This document shows, piece after piece, positions 17,616 to 25,943 of a DNA stretch of 64,000 nucleotides. The DNA comes from an uncultured Planktomarina sp. (lineage in GTDB: Bacteria; Pseudomonadota; Alphaproteobacteria; Rhodobacterales; Rhodobacteraceae), in the NCBI GenBank assembly GCA_905182425.1, contig CAJJBP010000002.1, positions 1 to 64,000 on the forward strand, in the 5' to 3' direction. Positions within the stretch are counted from its first letter, which is position 1, and each line of letters begins with the position of its first letter. The position numbers were made by a program, and so were the translations under genes. The notes beneath the pieces were generated by a model. That model worked only from the letters and a program-made list of their open reading frames with translations, did not search any database and was not told the DNA's origin.

Positions 17616-18425
17616 CTATAAGCTCCCATTAAAAATAAATAAGGCCTCATCATCAATTTTATAACTGTCAATAAACGTCTTGGCCCGCTTGGAAAGAAGC
17701 CATTTTTCTAAGAGATCCGCGGCATCTGCGTTTATGTGAGAATGCTTCTCAGGGTTTACCGGGATATATGAATATTGATTAAACAAAACTGCATCACCTG
17801 AAAACAAAAGCGCTAAACTACCCTTATTCTTAAACTTTAACCAACTGGCACGATCCGCCATAATATAGGCATCAAGACCTGATGCGCTATTGAGGCTAGA
17901 ACCCATGCTGGCTCCCACAGCCTTATACCAATTTCCAAAATTATTGGGTCTAAGCCCAGCCACAGCCCAAAGGGCAAGTTCTTTTTTATGAGTGCCACTA
18001 TCATCACCGCGGCTTATAAAAGCGGACTGCGAAAGGGCTATACTAACGAGAGCCTCACTGGCACGCTGGGCACCTTTGATGTTTGCTGGATCAGACGATG
18101 GACCAACCAAAACAAAATCATTGTACATAATTTCACGTCGGTGGGTGCCAAAACCATCTGCAATAAAAACATCTTCGGCTTCCCTTGAATGTACCAATAT
18201 TGCATCCACATCACCAGCCTGACCCAGACGCAGTGCTTGACCTGTGCCCACCACAAGCAATTGTACATCTATACCTATGTCCGACTTTATTGCTGGAAGT
18301 AAAACATCAGACAAACCCGAATTGTTAAAGCTTGTTGTAGTAGCAAGTCGCAGGGTTTGTGGATCAGCCGACGCCTTGGATATTAGGAGCATCACCAATA
18401 AGAAAATGAAAAAAGTGCGGATCAT
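17616..18425 (-). CDS. tupA: Tungstate ABC transporter substrate-binding protein TupA
   Basis: The periplasmic binding protein has a 20-residue signal peptide (MIRTFFIFLLVMLLISKASA). Right after it comes the oxyanion motif TTTSFNNSGL, the TTTS signature of the TupA/WtpA tungstate binders. GTGQALRLGQAGDVDAILVHSRE and FISRGDDSGTHKKEL complete the ligand site. The product is 269 residues, the family norm. It is the last gene of a leftward operon permease-ATPase-binding protein with overlapping ends. Tungstate could serve W-dependent formate or aldehyde dehydrogenases; molybdate or vanadate binding cannot be ruled out from sequence. Confidence 0.88.
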   Translation of the reverse strand: MIRTFFIFLLVMLLISKASADPQTLRLATTTSFNNSGLSDVLLPAIKSDIGIDVQLLVVGTGQALRLGQAGDVDAILVHSREAEDVFIADGFGTHRREIMYNDFVLVGPSSDPANIKGAQRASEALVSIALSQSAFISRGDDSGTHKKELALWAVAGLRPNNFGNWYKAVGASMGSSLNSASGLDAYIMADRASWLKFKNKGSLALLFSGDAVLFNQYSYIPVNPEKHSHINADAADLLEKWLLSKRAKTFIDSYKIDDEALFIFNGSL

Positions 18426-19138
18426 TCAATGATATCTCCGTTTAAAAACGACTGAGCCTCAGACGTACTTGGTATATTGAAAAACACAGACGCTGGGCTC
18501 TGCTCATGCAATCTCCCACCCAGCAAAAACAAAACACTATCCGCTAGGCGCTTAGCCTGACCCAGATTATGGGTTGTCATAATAATAGAGGTTCCTGCTA
18601 GTGTGGCCTCATGCAAAAGCTCTTCTATTTCGCGGATTGACCGGCCATCCAGATTAGCACAAGGTTCATCGAGGAATAATACCTTTGGCATACGGATCAG
18701 CGCTCGTCCTATTGCTAACTTTTGTTTTTCTCCGCCCGAAAGGCGTGTAGCAGGAAAGTCTAGTGCATCCTCTAGACCTATCTTTCTAGCCCACAAGCTT
18801 ACACGCATAGAAATTTCACTTTTAACTGTGCCTATAAGCTTTAATGGATATGCTAAGTTCTGAGCCACTGATCTACGCAGGACAATAGGACTTTGAAAGA
18901 CATAGGCTTGTTCCTCCCGCGCCTGAACATTCGCAACCGACCAATGCATCTCACCGTCAGAGATGCGTTCAACTCCATGAAGAACTTTGAGAAAGGTGGT
19001 TTTTCCAGCTCCATTTGGGCCTAAAACAACTGTGATTCCACGTGTTTCCATATCCAGATCAAGAGGCCCCAGAACCAATTTTCCATCACGTCTTACCACG
19101 ACAGAGTCGAGGCTAACTGACAGTGGACCCTTTACCAT
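18422..19138 (-). CDS. tupC: Tungstate ABC transporter ATPase TupC
   Basis: This 238-residue ABC ATPase has Walker A GPNGAGKTT (residues 36-44), a Q-loop in YVFQSPIVLRRSV, signature LSGGEKQKLAIGRAL, Walker B VLFLDEPCANLD and the H-loop histidine in TTHNLGQ. It overlaps the permease gene upstream by 7 nt and the binding-protein gene downstream by 4 nt. The tungstate assignment rests on the TTTS motif of the neighbouring binding protein. Confidence 0.9.
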   Translation of the reverse strand: MVKGPLSVSLDSVVVRRDGKLVLGPLDLDMETRGITVVLGPNGAGKTTFLKVLHGVERISDGEMHWSVANVQAREEQAYVFQSPIVLRRSVAQNLAYPLKLIGTVKSEISMRVSLWARKIGLEDALDFPATRLSGGEKQKLAIGRALIRMPKVLFLDEPCANLDGRSIREIEELLHEATLAGTSIIMTTHNLGQAKRLADSVLFLLGGRLHEQSPASVFFNIPSTSEAQSFLNGDIIE

Positions 19139-19836
19139 GTGCCGTCCCTCTCAGTACGGGACAGAGAATGGATAGCAAAGTTTATCAGCAAAGTCAGTGC
19201 TATGAGCACGAAGCCCAAACCAAGGGCCAATGCGAAATCCCCCTTACCTGTCTCAAGTGCAATTGCCGTCGTCAAAACACGGGTAACATGATCTATGTTA
19301 CCACCAACGATCATAATAGCCCCCACCTCCCCGATACCGCGACCAAACCCTGCCAACGAGGCAGTCATTAAAGTACGCCGACCGTCCCTGATCAGGGCAG
19401 TAATACGCTGGAGACTAGTGGTGTTAAGCGAAATTAATAAATCATGATATTCTGACCATAGCTCGCGCATAGCTTGATGAGTGATCGACGCAATCAGAGG
19501 GGTGATAATAATCACTTGTGCAACAATCATAGCCGTGGGCGTAAACAATAAGCCCATCACACCAAATGGGCCTGAGCGGGAAAATAACAAATAAACCATC
19601 AAACCAACCACGACAGGCGGCAGCCCCATCAAAGCATTGAGAACCACTATGGCAAAACGACGATAACGAAATCTGCGAATTGCTAACCAAGTGCCTAAGG
19701 GGAGAGCTAGAGCGGATGCTATGAGCAAAGCTGTGACACTAACCTGCAAAGAGCGTAGGGTTATTTCAATTAGGTCTGAGTCAAGTGTAAATATCAGCCG
19801 GAATGCTTCTTGTAAGCCAGCAAAAATTTCATTCAT
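19132..19836 (-). CDS. tupB: Tungstate ABC transporter permease TupB
   Basis: The 234-residue inner-membrane permease has about five hydrophobic segments. The cytoplasmic coupling region reads RRTLMTASLAGFGRGIGEVGAIMIVGGN, the EAA-like loop of TupB/WtpB permeases that docks on the ATPase. It is the first gene of the operon; 405 bp lie upstream before rarD, where a promoter is expected but none was recognised. Confidence 0.9.
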   Translation of the reverse strand: MNEIFAGLQEAFRLIFTLDSDLIEITLRSLQVSVTALLIASALALPLGTWLAIRRFRYRRFAIVVLNALMGLPPVVVGLMVYLLFSRSGPFGVMGLLFTPTAMIVAQVIIITPLIASITHQAMRELWSEYHDLLISLNTTSLQRITALIRDGRRTLMTASLAGFGRGIGEVGAIMIVGGNIDHVTRVLTTAIALETGKGDFALALGLGFVLIALTLLINFAIHSLSRTERDGTW

Positions 19837-19962
19837 TACAACCTAGTCCCAATCGGAGAGTTAGTATTATTTATCTAGGCGTACATCCGCGTCAGAGGTC
19901 CGGCCTTGGTTTCAGAACCCAGCTTTTTTAAGACAAGATTCGCTCCAAAAACAATAACAGAG

Positions 19963-20040
19963 ATGGCAAAAAACTCTATAACCATAGTTTTCATTTTTTT
20001 TCTTTCGGCTCTTATAGTAGTTGGGTACTTGGATAATTAA
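19963..20040 (+). CDS. Possible 25-residue single-pass membrane peptide
   Basis: In the 405-bp gap between divergent tupB and rarD, an ATG at 19963 opens MAKNSITIVFIFFLSALIVVG-type sequence (25 residues, TAA at 20038-20040). It has a short positive N terminus, about 17 hydrophobic residues and a polar end, as in small membrane proteins. The ribosome site is weak (ACAGAG). The same frame is open back to a TAG near 19876, so a TTG start is also possible. It may be chance; conservation would decide. I see nothing else in this gap. Confidence 0.25.
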   Translation: MAKNSITIVFIFFLSALIVVGYLDN

Positions 20041-20241
20041 AACAACCTTAAAGATCGCAAGCGGACTGATCGAACCTAGTTTTTTGATGAATCTTCCTTC
20101 AGCGCCTTAAATGCATAATCTAATTTAGCTCACAGTTCATTGATAAATAAATATATTTTTAATTTTACTTGATTCCAGCACTCAGGGATTTTAATAGATT
20201 CAGGGCTTGACCAAACATGACTTTGTGGTGCTGATGCAGCT

Positions 20242-21144
20242 ATGAAAAGCCTTGAAAACCGTGATACACCAGCTGGCTTTGTCTTTGCAGTTTCTGCCTA
20301 TTTAATGTGGGGAGTTTTGCCTCTCTATATGAAACTTCTGGATCATGTACCTGCAGCAGAAGTTGTGGCGCATCGGGTGGTTTGGTCTGTTCCAATTGCA
20401 ATGTTGGTACTGGTGGCCTTAGGCCGCACGTCAGATTTGTCGGCTGCATTGGCCAGCCCACGTACACTGGCCATGGGCGTGCTAACAGCAGCCCTGATTT
20501 CGCTCAACTGGGGCATTTATGTTTGGTCGATCGGATCGGGCCATGCCCTAGATGCCGCCTTGGGGTATTATATCAACCCGCTATTCAGTATGGCACTTGG
20601 GATCTTTTTTTTAGGCGAGCGGCCCAGTCGCTTGCAAATAGTGGCCATTGTTTTAGCGATTGGGGCCGTTGTCATAATAACATTGGCCGCAGGAACAGTA
20701 CCATGGGTGGCCATTGGGCTTTTTGTAAGTTGGGGCTTTTACGCGCTATGTAAAAAACAACTGCCGGTCGGGCCAAACCAAGGGTTCTTACTTGAAGTGT
20801 TGATATTGTTGCTGCCCGCTCTGGCTTATATCGCATGGATATCAGTGCAGCAGCAAGGCCATTTTCTAATGTTGAGTTGGTATGACAGTTTGCTATTGTT
20901 GGGCTGTGGTGCTGTTACCGCCATTCCCTTGATGCTCTATGCCAATGGGGCCAAGCGGTTGCGCCTTACAACCATTGCAGTGTTGCAGTATATTGCGCCA
21001 ACAATGATTTTTCTCTGTGCCGTCTTAGTCTTTGACGAACCTGTTGGTCAGGCACGTATGATAGCCTTTCCAATGATTTGGGTAGCATTGGTTATCTACT
21101 CTATCACTCTGATACACCAGATGCGTGCCACAAAAACGAAGTGA
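20242..21144 (+). CDS. rarD: RarD/EamA family transporter
   Basis: The 300-residue protein carries ten predicted membrane segments in the EamA two-repeat layout. RarD marks are AYLMWGVLPLYMKLLDHVPAAEVVAHR at the start, LISLNWGIYVWSI, YYINPLFSMALGIFFLGER, and ATIAVLQYIAPTMIFLCAVLVF-type sequence near the end. RarD proteins are linked with chloramphenicol sensitivity or drug/metabolite export, with poorly known substrates. It is a single gene followed by tRNA-His on the other strand. Confidence 0.9.
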   Translation: MKSLENRDTPAGFVFAVSAYLMWGVLPLYMKLLDHVPAAEVVAHRVVWSVPIAMLVLVALGRTSDLSAALASPRTLAMGVLTAALISLNWGIYVWSIGSGHALDAALGYYINPLFSMALGIFFLGERPSRLQIVAIVLAIGAVVIITLAAGTVPWVAIGLFVSWGFYALCKKQLPVGPNQGFLLEVLILLLPALAYIAWISVQQQGHFLMLSWYDSLLLLGCGAVTAIPLMLYANGAKRLRLTTIAVLQYIAPTMIFLCAVLVFDEPVGQARMIAFPMIWVALVIYSITLIHQMRATKTK

Positions 21145-21279
21145 ACAAGCAATACATTATTATTATAAAGATGGTTTTTCATTCCGATCAATGTGAGCTA
21201 AACGCAGCAATGAGAGTAACAATTATTTGATTACCGAAACGCGCTTAAAAATAAAAAATCAATACACCATTAAAAGAAG

Positions 21280-21356
21280 TGGTACCACCTCCTGGTCTCG
21301 AACCAGGGACCTCCTGATCCACAATCAGGCGCTCTAACCAACTGAGCTAAGGCGGC
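21280..21356 (-). tRNA. tRNA-His (GTG)
   Basis: A full cloverleaf is read on the minus strand. The acceptor arm is GCCGCCT/AGGTGGT with two G-U pairs, the D arm TTAGCTCAGTTGGTTAGAGC, the anticodon stem CCTGA/TCAGG with loop TTGTGGA (anticodon GTG), and the T arm CCTGG TTCGAAC CCAGG-like; CCA is encoded. The base at position -1 is T, not G, while position 1 pairs G with U72 and the discriminator is A73. That is the alphaproteobacterial tRNA-His type, which lacks the otherwise universal G-1. Confidence 0.96.
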
Positions 21357-21555
21357 AATATTATCCCGATCTAGCGACCCTTCCACACGAATGCAATAGT
21401 TTGAAAAATATTTAAATAAAAGGTTTGTACGAAAAGTGTTCTCAGGATTAATCAAATCAGAAATCCAATCAAGAGCTTTATCTATTGCGTAGGAAGCCAC
21501 TTGAACAATGTAAAAAACCGTTCTACGGCAATCAAGAGCATTGAAAGGCGTTCTT

Positions 21556-21744
21556 ATGGGTATCAATACGGAAAAAGAAATTGAAGCTAATTTACAAATA
21601 GGCCCAACAGATCAGGGCATGGTGCGAATATTTGTAAGCGCCGGCGAGGCTGAAATTCCGATGGATTTCGAAGTCGAGGAAGCAAATGACATTGCGGAAG
21701 AAATTATGGCAGCTGCTCGTGCCGCAGATCAAATGTCAAAATAA
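21556..21744 (+). CDS. Small conserved protein, DUF6324-like
   Basis: The 62-residue acidic protein reads MGINTEKEIEANLQIGPTDQ, then an all-beta middle (MVRIFVSAGEAEIPMDFE) and a helical end (EEANDIAEEIMAAARAADQM). It resembles a short family restricted to Rhodobacteraceae that I recall as DUF6324. The function is unknown. The ATG at 21556 follows GAAAGGCG; an in-frame TTG at 21541 is less likely. It ends exactly where the convergent mmcB ends, with no spacer. Confidence 0.8.
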   Translation: MGINTEKEIEANLQIGPTDQGMVRIFVSAGEAEIPMDFEVEEANDIAEEIMAAARAADQMSK

Positions 21745-22218
21745 TTAGGTAAAACGAGCCACCCCAGGGTCTCGATACGCGTGTGCCCTTCGTGCTGAGT
21801 GTCGAGCAAATTTTAAAGTGATAGCTTTGCGTCGCGCCGGTAAAATTCTTTTAATCTCAGACATACGAACTATTTCGGCACCATACCCATCCGCTATGAT
21901 AAGCCCCGTGTCCTCCGGCAAAATTTCGGTCGGAAAATCTTGATCAACGGCCCAAAAATACCGATCACACCACTCCAGATAATCATGCCATTTATGGTCT
22001 GCTTGAAAGTCAGTACGGGAAGACTTGCATTCAATGATCCAGATTTCGCCTTTGGGGCCCAATGCCATAACGTCAACACGCCTGCCAGGCCGCGGCACCA
22101 ACTCCTCAACACAGACAAAATCATAGCTGCGTAAATGGCGGCACACCCCGCGCGCGAGCAGCTGTCCGGGCATTAAAAAGATTCCAGAATTGGAATTTGG
22201 ATCAGTCAAATCATTCAT
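21745..22218 (-). CDS. mmcB: MmcB family DNA repair protein
   Basis: The 157-residue protein has a PD-(D/E)XK nuclease-like core: RRVDVMALGPKGEIWIIECKSSR (Asp then E-x-K) and SRTDFQADHKWHDYLEWCDRYFWAV. MmcB is known from Caulobacter as part of the LexA-dependent response to mitomycin C damage, and the family is common in alphaproteobacteria. No LexA box (GTTC-N7-GTTC) was found close to the start. The tail is basic (KRILPARRKAITLKFARHS). Confidence 0.85.
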   Translation of the reverse strand: MNDLTDPNSNSGIFLMPGQLLARGVCRHLRSYDFVCVEELVPRPGRRVDVMALGPKGEIWIIECKSSRTDFQADHKWHDYLEWCDRYFWAVDQDFPTEILPEDTGLIIADGYGAEIVRMSEIKRILPARRKAITLKFARHSARRAHAYRDPGVARFT

Positions 22219-22795
22219 TCTAAAACTATGAACACATAGATTAAGAGCGCAAGGGTGAAATCATCTATTGCTCACCCTCCTCAGGTGTAGGGTTGGCACG
22301 TCACAAACAAAAAAAATAAACATTAACAAATTAAACTAATTGGTTTTAAACCAACTTTTTGGAGTGCAGCACATTTTTTCTGGTGATCACGTTGCAACGA
22401 TATAAACTTCAGCACTTGATGTTCTTGAAACGTTTACTCCTATGTGCAAGCCGAGCGAGGCCAGGCTAATGCACTTGGGTCAAAGGCTGTCGCTCAAGCA
22501 GCCCAAAGGAAGAATTCCGTCGTCGCAGATCCCACCATGGCCCACTATAGCTGCTCTTTTTACCTTCTTTTAATGCAGGTCTGTATAACTTCGTGACATC
22601 GATAAAAATGGGGTTATGACAGCCCAAAAAAATCACGGCACGAGACAAAAAAGGTTATTAAAGGTTTTTTCTACCCCCAGAAAAAGCTCAGTGGTTGCCT
22701 CGCATAGAGCAAAGGGTCAGCGGCATGATACAATCTGGTGGAGATTAATCCTAAACTAATCGCCTTGTAGTGTCCCACACAAAGGCTTACGTGTG
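22219..22795. other. Gene-free stretch between mmcB and the RNA candidate
   Basis: No open frame here looks like a protein. A 60-codon antisense frame at 22466-22648 has no recognisable pattern. There is a hairpin GGCTG-N9-CAGCC near 22482-22501, and a TACAAT hexamer near 22729 that could be a -10 element for the RNA candidate downstream, though without a clear -35. RNase P RNA and tmRNA signature sequences were searched for and not seen. Confidence 0.4.
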
Positions 22796-22966
22796 ACGGC
22801 GGCGGGTTCTGCCCTTCTCGTATGCGGTCAAATTCCAGTGGCCTTACGCAAATCCGAGGGAGCTGGCTCTGTTTGGACCCTGGTTCTTTTATCTGGCGCC
22901 CACCTGTACATACAGGTCCTCGGGAATTAAGTTACCAACCCGGTTGCGTTGCGGGCCCGCCACTTT
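22796..22966 (+). ncRNA. Rod-shaped structured RNA candidate, possibly 6S RNA (SsrS)
   Basis: A GC-rich island of about 165 nt stands out in AT-rich DNA. The ends close as GGCGGG near 22801 with CCCGCC near 22961. Further in, ACGCAA pairs with TTGCGT and CCGAGG with CCTCGG, and the apical hairpin is ACCTGT-ACAT-ACAGGT. The segment CTGGCGCC just before the apical stem and the overall single-rod plan recall alphaproteobacterial 6S RNA, which binds RNA polymerase. A T-rich run follows the 3' arm on the plus strand. The strand and identity are inferred; the neighbours are not the usual zapA/ygfA pair. Confidence 0.45.
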
Positions 22967-22986
22967 AAAATTTTTGAAACATATTC

Positions 22987-23808
22987 TTACGTGAGTTTGT
23001 TGATCCATTCCGCGATCTGCGCCATGGAAGCCTCGGCCGCACGATCCGCACCACAAGATTGCAAATAGCCATGCGGTTGATGCGGCGCCAAAAGATGGGT
23101 CACAGGATGTTGGGTATTTGCTGCAAGCCAGTCGTTATCATCTGCGATTGGATCACATTCAGCTTTGACCAGCAAAATTGGAGCACCCGATGTTGAAAGC
23201 CGCGAGCGGAAGTCTGTCACATCCTCACAACCCAAATGGTGGTACATTGCCAAAAGAGCCAAACTTTGCAATCCATCTGCGTTTTTGCCGAAGGCCCGAT
23301 GCGATGGACCGTCCAGGCATCCAAACGCGCCATATAGGCTTACAATACCTTTTATCTTTGCAGGCTCAATTGTGCTTTCAGCAGCCCAAAGAGCCATTGC
23401 CCCTCCAGCACTGTCACCTGCCAAAATTATATTGTCCCGATCCTGTGAAAACTGGCTGGTTATTTCACCTGCCTGGTCAGCTTGCGCAGGAAATTTATGC
23501 TCAGGAGCTAAATTGTAGGGAGCGGCAAAAACACAATGTCCACTGAGTTTAGCCATCCATGAACATAAGGTTCGGTGGGTCCAAGGGCTTCCAACAATCC
23601 AACCGCCACCGTGGAAATACAAAATATCAGTGCCTAGAAGTGGGTCTGGTGGTCTGAAACTTAGACCGGTACCACTCCTAAAATCAACCTCTTCAATCAC
23701 AACTTCTTGCGCTGAGAAATGAGCTATTGCTGCGCGCTCGGCGTTGTAGCCATCGCGCAATTTAATCACAGGATCAGTTGCCCAATTTAGGATTGGCATT
23801 CCACTCAT
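22987..23808 (-). CDS. Alpha/beta hydrolase of the HSL (BD-FAE-like) esterase group
   Basis: The 273-residue protein has the oxyanion motif FHGGGWIVGSPWTHR, the Pro-rich YNLAPEHKFPAQ, the nucleophile elbow GDSAGGA (Ser near residue 133), an acid in AECDPIADD and the catalytic His in HQPHGYL. This is the hormone-sensitive-lipase family; some relatives are kynurenine formamidases. The substrate is unknown. Its ATG overlaps the nusB stop by 4 nt, so it is the last gene of the riboflavin/nusB operon. Confidence 0.88.
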   Translation of the reverse strand: MSGMPILNWATDPVIKLRDGYNAERAAIAHFSAQEVVIEEVDFRSGTGLSFRPPDPLLGTDILYFHGGGWIVGSPWTHRTLCSWMAKLSGHCVFAAPYNLAPEHKFPAQADQAGEITSQFSQDRDNIILAGDSAGGAMALWAAESTIEPAKIKGIVSLYGAFGCLDGPSHRAFGKNADGLQSLALLAMYHHLGCEDVTDFRSRLSTSGAPILLVKAECDPIADDNDWLAANTQHPVTHLLAPHQPHGYLQSCGADRAAEASMAQIAEWINKLT

Positions 23809-24284
23809 ACGAATGAGCCCGGCTTGGCCTCGCGGGCAATGTGATCCAGCACTGCATTTACAAAACTGCTTTCTTTTCCATCTGGAAAGAAAGCAAGTGC
23901 AACTTCCACATATTCCACGATTGCAACTTTGGGAGGCGTGTCGCCCTCAATCATTTCAGCGCCAGCGGCCCGAAAGACTGCGCGAAGTGTCGGATCTATT
24001 CTTGCGATGGGCCACTTCGCAACCAAAGCCCGATCCGTCATCTGGTCTATGCGGGCCTGATTGTTCACAGCACCCGCGACAACACGACGGAAGTGCTCAA
24101 TATCACCTTCTTCAAGTTGTTGGTCATCCAACTCAGGCCCCATACGATACTCTTCAAATTCTGCAAGAACCGTATCAATAGGTTGGTTCGTAGATTCCAT
24201 CTGGAACAGGGCTTGCACTGCATAAAGACGACTAGCTGATTTCATACGACGTTTTAAGTTTCCTGATAAGTTAGAAACGCTCAT
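23805..24284 (-). CDS. nusB: Transcription antitermination factor NusB
   Basis: NusB with NusE (S10) binds boxA of nascent rRNA and prevents early termination. The 159 residues show the family start RRMKSASRLYAVQALFQME, the middle FRRVVAGAVNNQARIDQMTD, WPIARIDPTLRAVFRAAGAEM and VAIVEYVEVALAFFPDGKESSFVNAVLD. The ATG at 24284 overlaps the ribH stop (ATGA). The position after ribH is the usual alphaproteobacterial arrangement. Confidence 0.95.
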   Translation of the reverse strand: MSVSNLSGNLKRRMKSASRLYAVQALFQMESTNQPIDTVLAEFEEYRMGPELDDQQLEEGDIEHFRRVVAGAVNNQARIDQMTDRALVAKWPIARIDPTLRAVFRAAGAEMIEGDTPPKVAIVEYVEVALAFFPDGKESSFVNAVLDHIAREAKPGSFV

Positions 24285-24805
24285 ACTAGTTTATTCTCCA
24301 CTTTGGATAAAAACCCAATTTTTCCGGTAGGTTTACCCCATCTTTGCTTCAACTTTACAAGATGTAGGGCCGCCGCCGCTGCTCCTCCACCCTTATTTTG
24401 TCCATCAACGTCTGCGCGTGCTTCGGCCTGTGAACTATTTTCAACTGTCAAAATACCATTACCCAGGCAGACGCCTTGCAAACCGAGCAGCTGCAAAGCA
24501 CGACTGCTGTCATTGCAAACGGTGTCGTAATGCGTAGTTTCGCCGCGGATTACACACCCCAATGCCACATAGCCATCAAAATTTGTGTGGCACTGAGCAA
24601 TAGCAATAGCCGTTGGGACTTCAAGAGCACCCGGAACATCCGTTACCTCCCAGGTAGCGCCCGAAGCCTCAATTTCAGCCTTAGCGCCTTCAACTAATTG
24701 TTCTGCAATGTCCTTATAATAGGGGGCAACGACGATTAGTATGTTTACCGGATGTTTGAATATTGCACGCTCTAAGGTGGAATGTTGTTCTGTCGATGCC
24801 ATCAT
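24281..24805 (-). CDS. ribH: 6,7-dimethyl-8-ribityllumazine synthase RibH
   Basis: RibH condenses 5-amino-6-ribitylamino-uracil with dihydroxybutanone phosphate. The 174 residues contain the family motifs VPGALEVPTAI, GYVALGCVIRGETTHYDTVCN with the catalytic His, and GNGILTVENSSQAEARAD. The protein forms an icosahedral or pentameric assembly in other bacteria. Start and stop overlap ribB upstream and nusB downstream by 4 nt each. An extra Met precedes the other possible start at 24802. Confidence 0.95.
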   Translation of the reverse strand: MMASTEQHSTLERAIFKHPVNILIVVAPYYKDIAEQLVEGAKAEIEASGATWEVTDVPGALEVPTAIAIAQCHTNFDGYVALGCVIRGETTHYDTVCNDSSRALQLLGLQGVCLGNGILTVENSSQAEARADVDGQNKGGGAAAAALHLVKLKQRWGKPTGKIGFLSKVENKLV

Positions 24806-25941
24806 CCAAGCTCCGATATCTTTTGAATGCCTGTTATTTGCAAACCATAAGCCTCAAGGCCTACAATTTTTGGCTTAGGGGAATTAGTCAGCAAAGTTAG
24901 TTTGGACAAGCCTAGGGAGGACAAAATTTGTGCACCAACCCCGTACTGGCGCAAGGTCTGGGGACTACCGTCATCGCTGGCACTGACTTTCATATGTAGA
25001 TCGCGCAACAAGACCAAAACACCAGTACCTTTTTCAGCAATGATCTTCATAGATTGCGAAAACTCAAAGGCCCTGCCAGCTGCGCCCACTCCGATCATAT
25101 CCAACATAGGATCTAAAGAGTGCATCCGTACCAAAATAGGGTCATTGCCTACGCCAATGTCGCCTTTAACTAGGGCAATGTGCTCAGCCCCTTGGGTTTC
25201 ATCATTGAAAATTCTCATCTGCCATTCGCCCCCGAATTCAGATTGTATTGTCTCTAATCCACGCACACGCACAAGGTTATCGTGACGGCGACGGTAAGCA
25301 ATCAAATCGCTAATTGTACCTATTTTAAGATTATGTATTTTGGCAAAACCAATTAAATCCGGCAATCTCGCCATACTGCCATCATCGTTCATGATTTCAC
25401 AAATCACACCGGACGGGTTTAAACCTGCAAGTCGCGATATATCCACAGCAGCCTCTGTGTGCCCAGCACGCACCAAAACCCCACCGTCGCGTGCCCGCAA
25501 TGGGAACACGTGGCCCGGAGTTGCTATATCAGCAGCAGTTTTAGTTGCATCAATCGCCACGGCCACAGTATGGGCGCGGTCATGTGCAGAAATTCCTGTT
25601 GTTACACCTTCGCGGGCTTCAATCGAAATTGTGAAGGCAGTTTCATGGCGAGATGAATTATAAGTTGACATCAACTCAAGACCAAGTCTTTCCACACGCT
25701 CGCCAGTCAGCGTCAAGCAAATCAGTCCTCTCCCATAACGCGCCATAAAATTGATAGCTTCAGGCGTTGCCATTTGAGCAGGAATGACCAAATCACCCTC
25801 ATTTTCTCTGTCTTCGTGGTCGACTAGGACAAACATTCGTCCATTACGGGCTTCCTCAATAATTTCTTCTGTCGGCGAAATGATATCTGCCAAGCCACGT
25901 TCAACGTTACCTGGTGCCTCAAACGACGAAAGATCACTCAT
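24802..25941 (-). CDS. ribB: 3,4-dihydroxy-2-butanone 4-phosphate synthase with degenerate GTP cyclohydrolase II-like domain (RibBX type)
   Basis: The N-terminal domain (about residues 15-215) is a complete RibB: DHEDRENEGDLVIPAQ, CLTLTGERVERLGLEL, HDRAHTVAVAID and the final HTEAAVDISRLAGL. It turns ribulose 5-phosphate into dihydroxybutanone phosphate. The C-terminal domain has the RibA fold but not its zinc cysteines: where GTP cyclohydrolase II has the Cys-rich loop after R-x-H-S, this protein reads RMHSLDPMLDMIGVGAAGR with no cysteine. It therefore should not have cyclohydrolase activity, as reported for RibBX proteins of alphaproteobacteria. Start ATG 25941 lies 3 nt after the ribE stop, with GGAAAT as site. 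Confidence 0.92.
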   Translation of the reverse strand: MSDLSSFEAPGNVERGLADIISPTEEIIEEARNGRMFVLVDHEDRENEGDLVIPAQMATPEAINFMARYGRGLICLTLTGERVERLGLELMSTYNSSRHETAFTISIEAREGVTTGISAHDRAHTVAVAIDATKTAADIATPGHVFPLRARDGGVLVRAGHTEAAVDISRLAGLNPSGVICEIMNDDGSMARLPDLIGFAKIHNLKIGTISDLIAYRRRHDNLVRVRGLETIQSEFGGEWQMRIFNDETQGAEHIALVKGDIGVGNDPILVRMHSLDPMLDMIGVGAAGRAFEFSQSMKIIAEKGTGVLVLLRDLHMKVSASDDGSPQTLRQYGVGAQILSSLGLSKLTLLTNSPKPKIVGLEAYGLQITGIQKISELG

Positions 25942-25943
25942 TT

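Noticed and set aside
22466-22648. 60-codon minus-strand frame in the gene-free stretch
   Set aside because: Composition is unlike the neighbours, there is no ribosome site and no recognisable motif.
22796-22966. RNase P RNA or tmRNA as identity of the structured element
   Set aside because: The GAGGAAAGTCCGG block of RNase P and the tag-coding and tRNA-like parts of tmRNA are absent.
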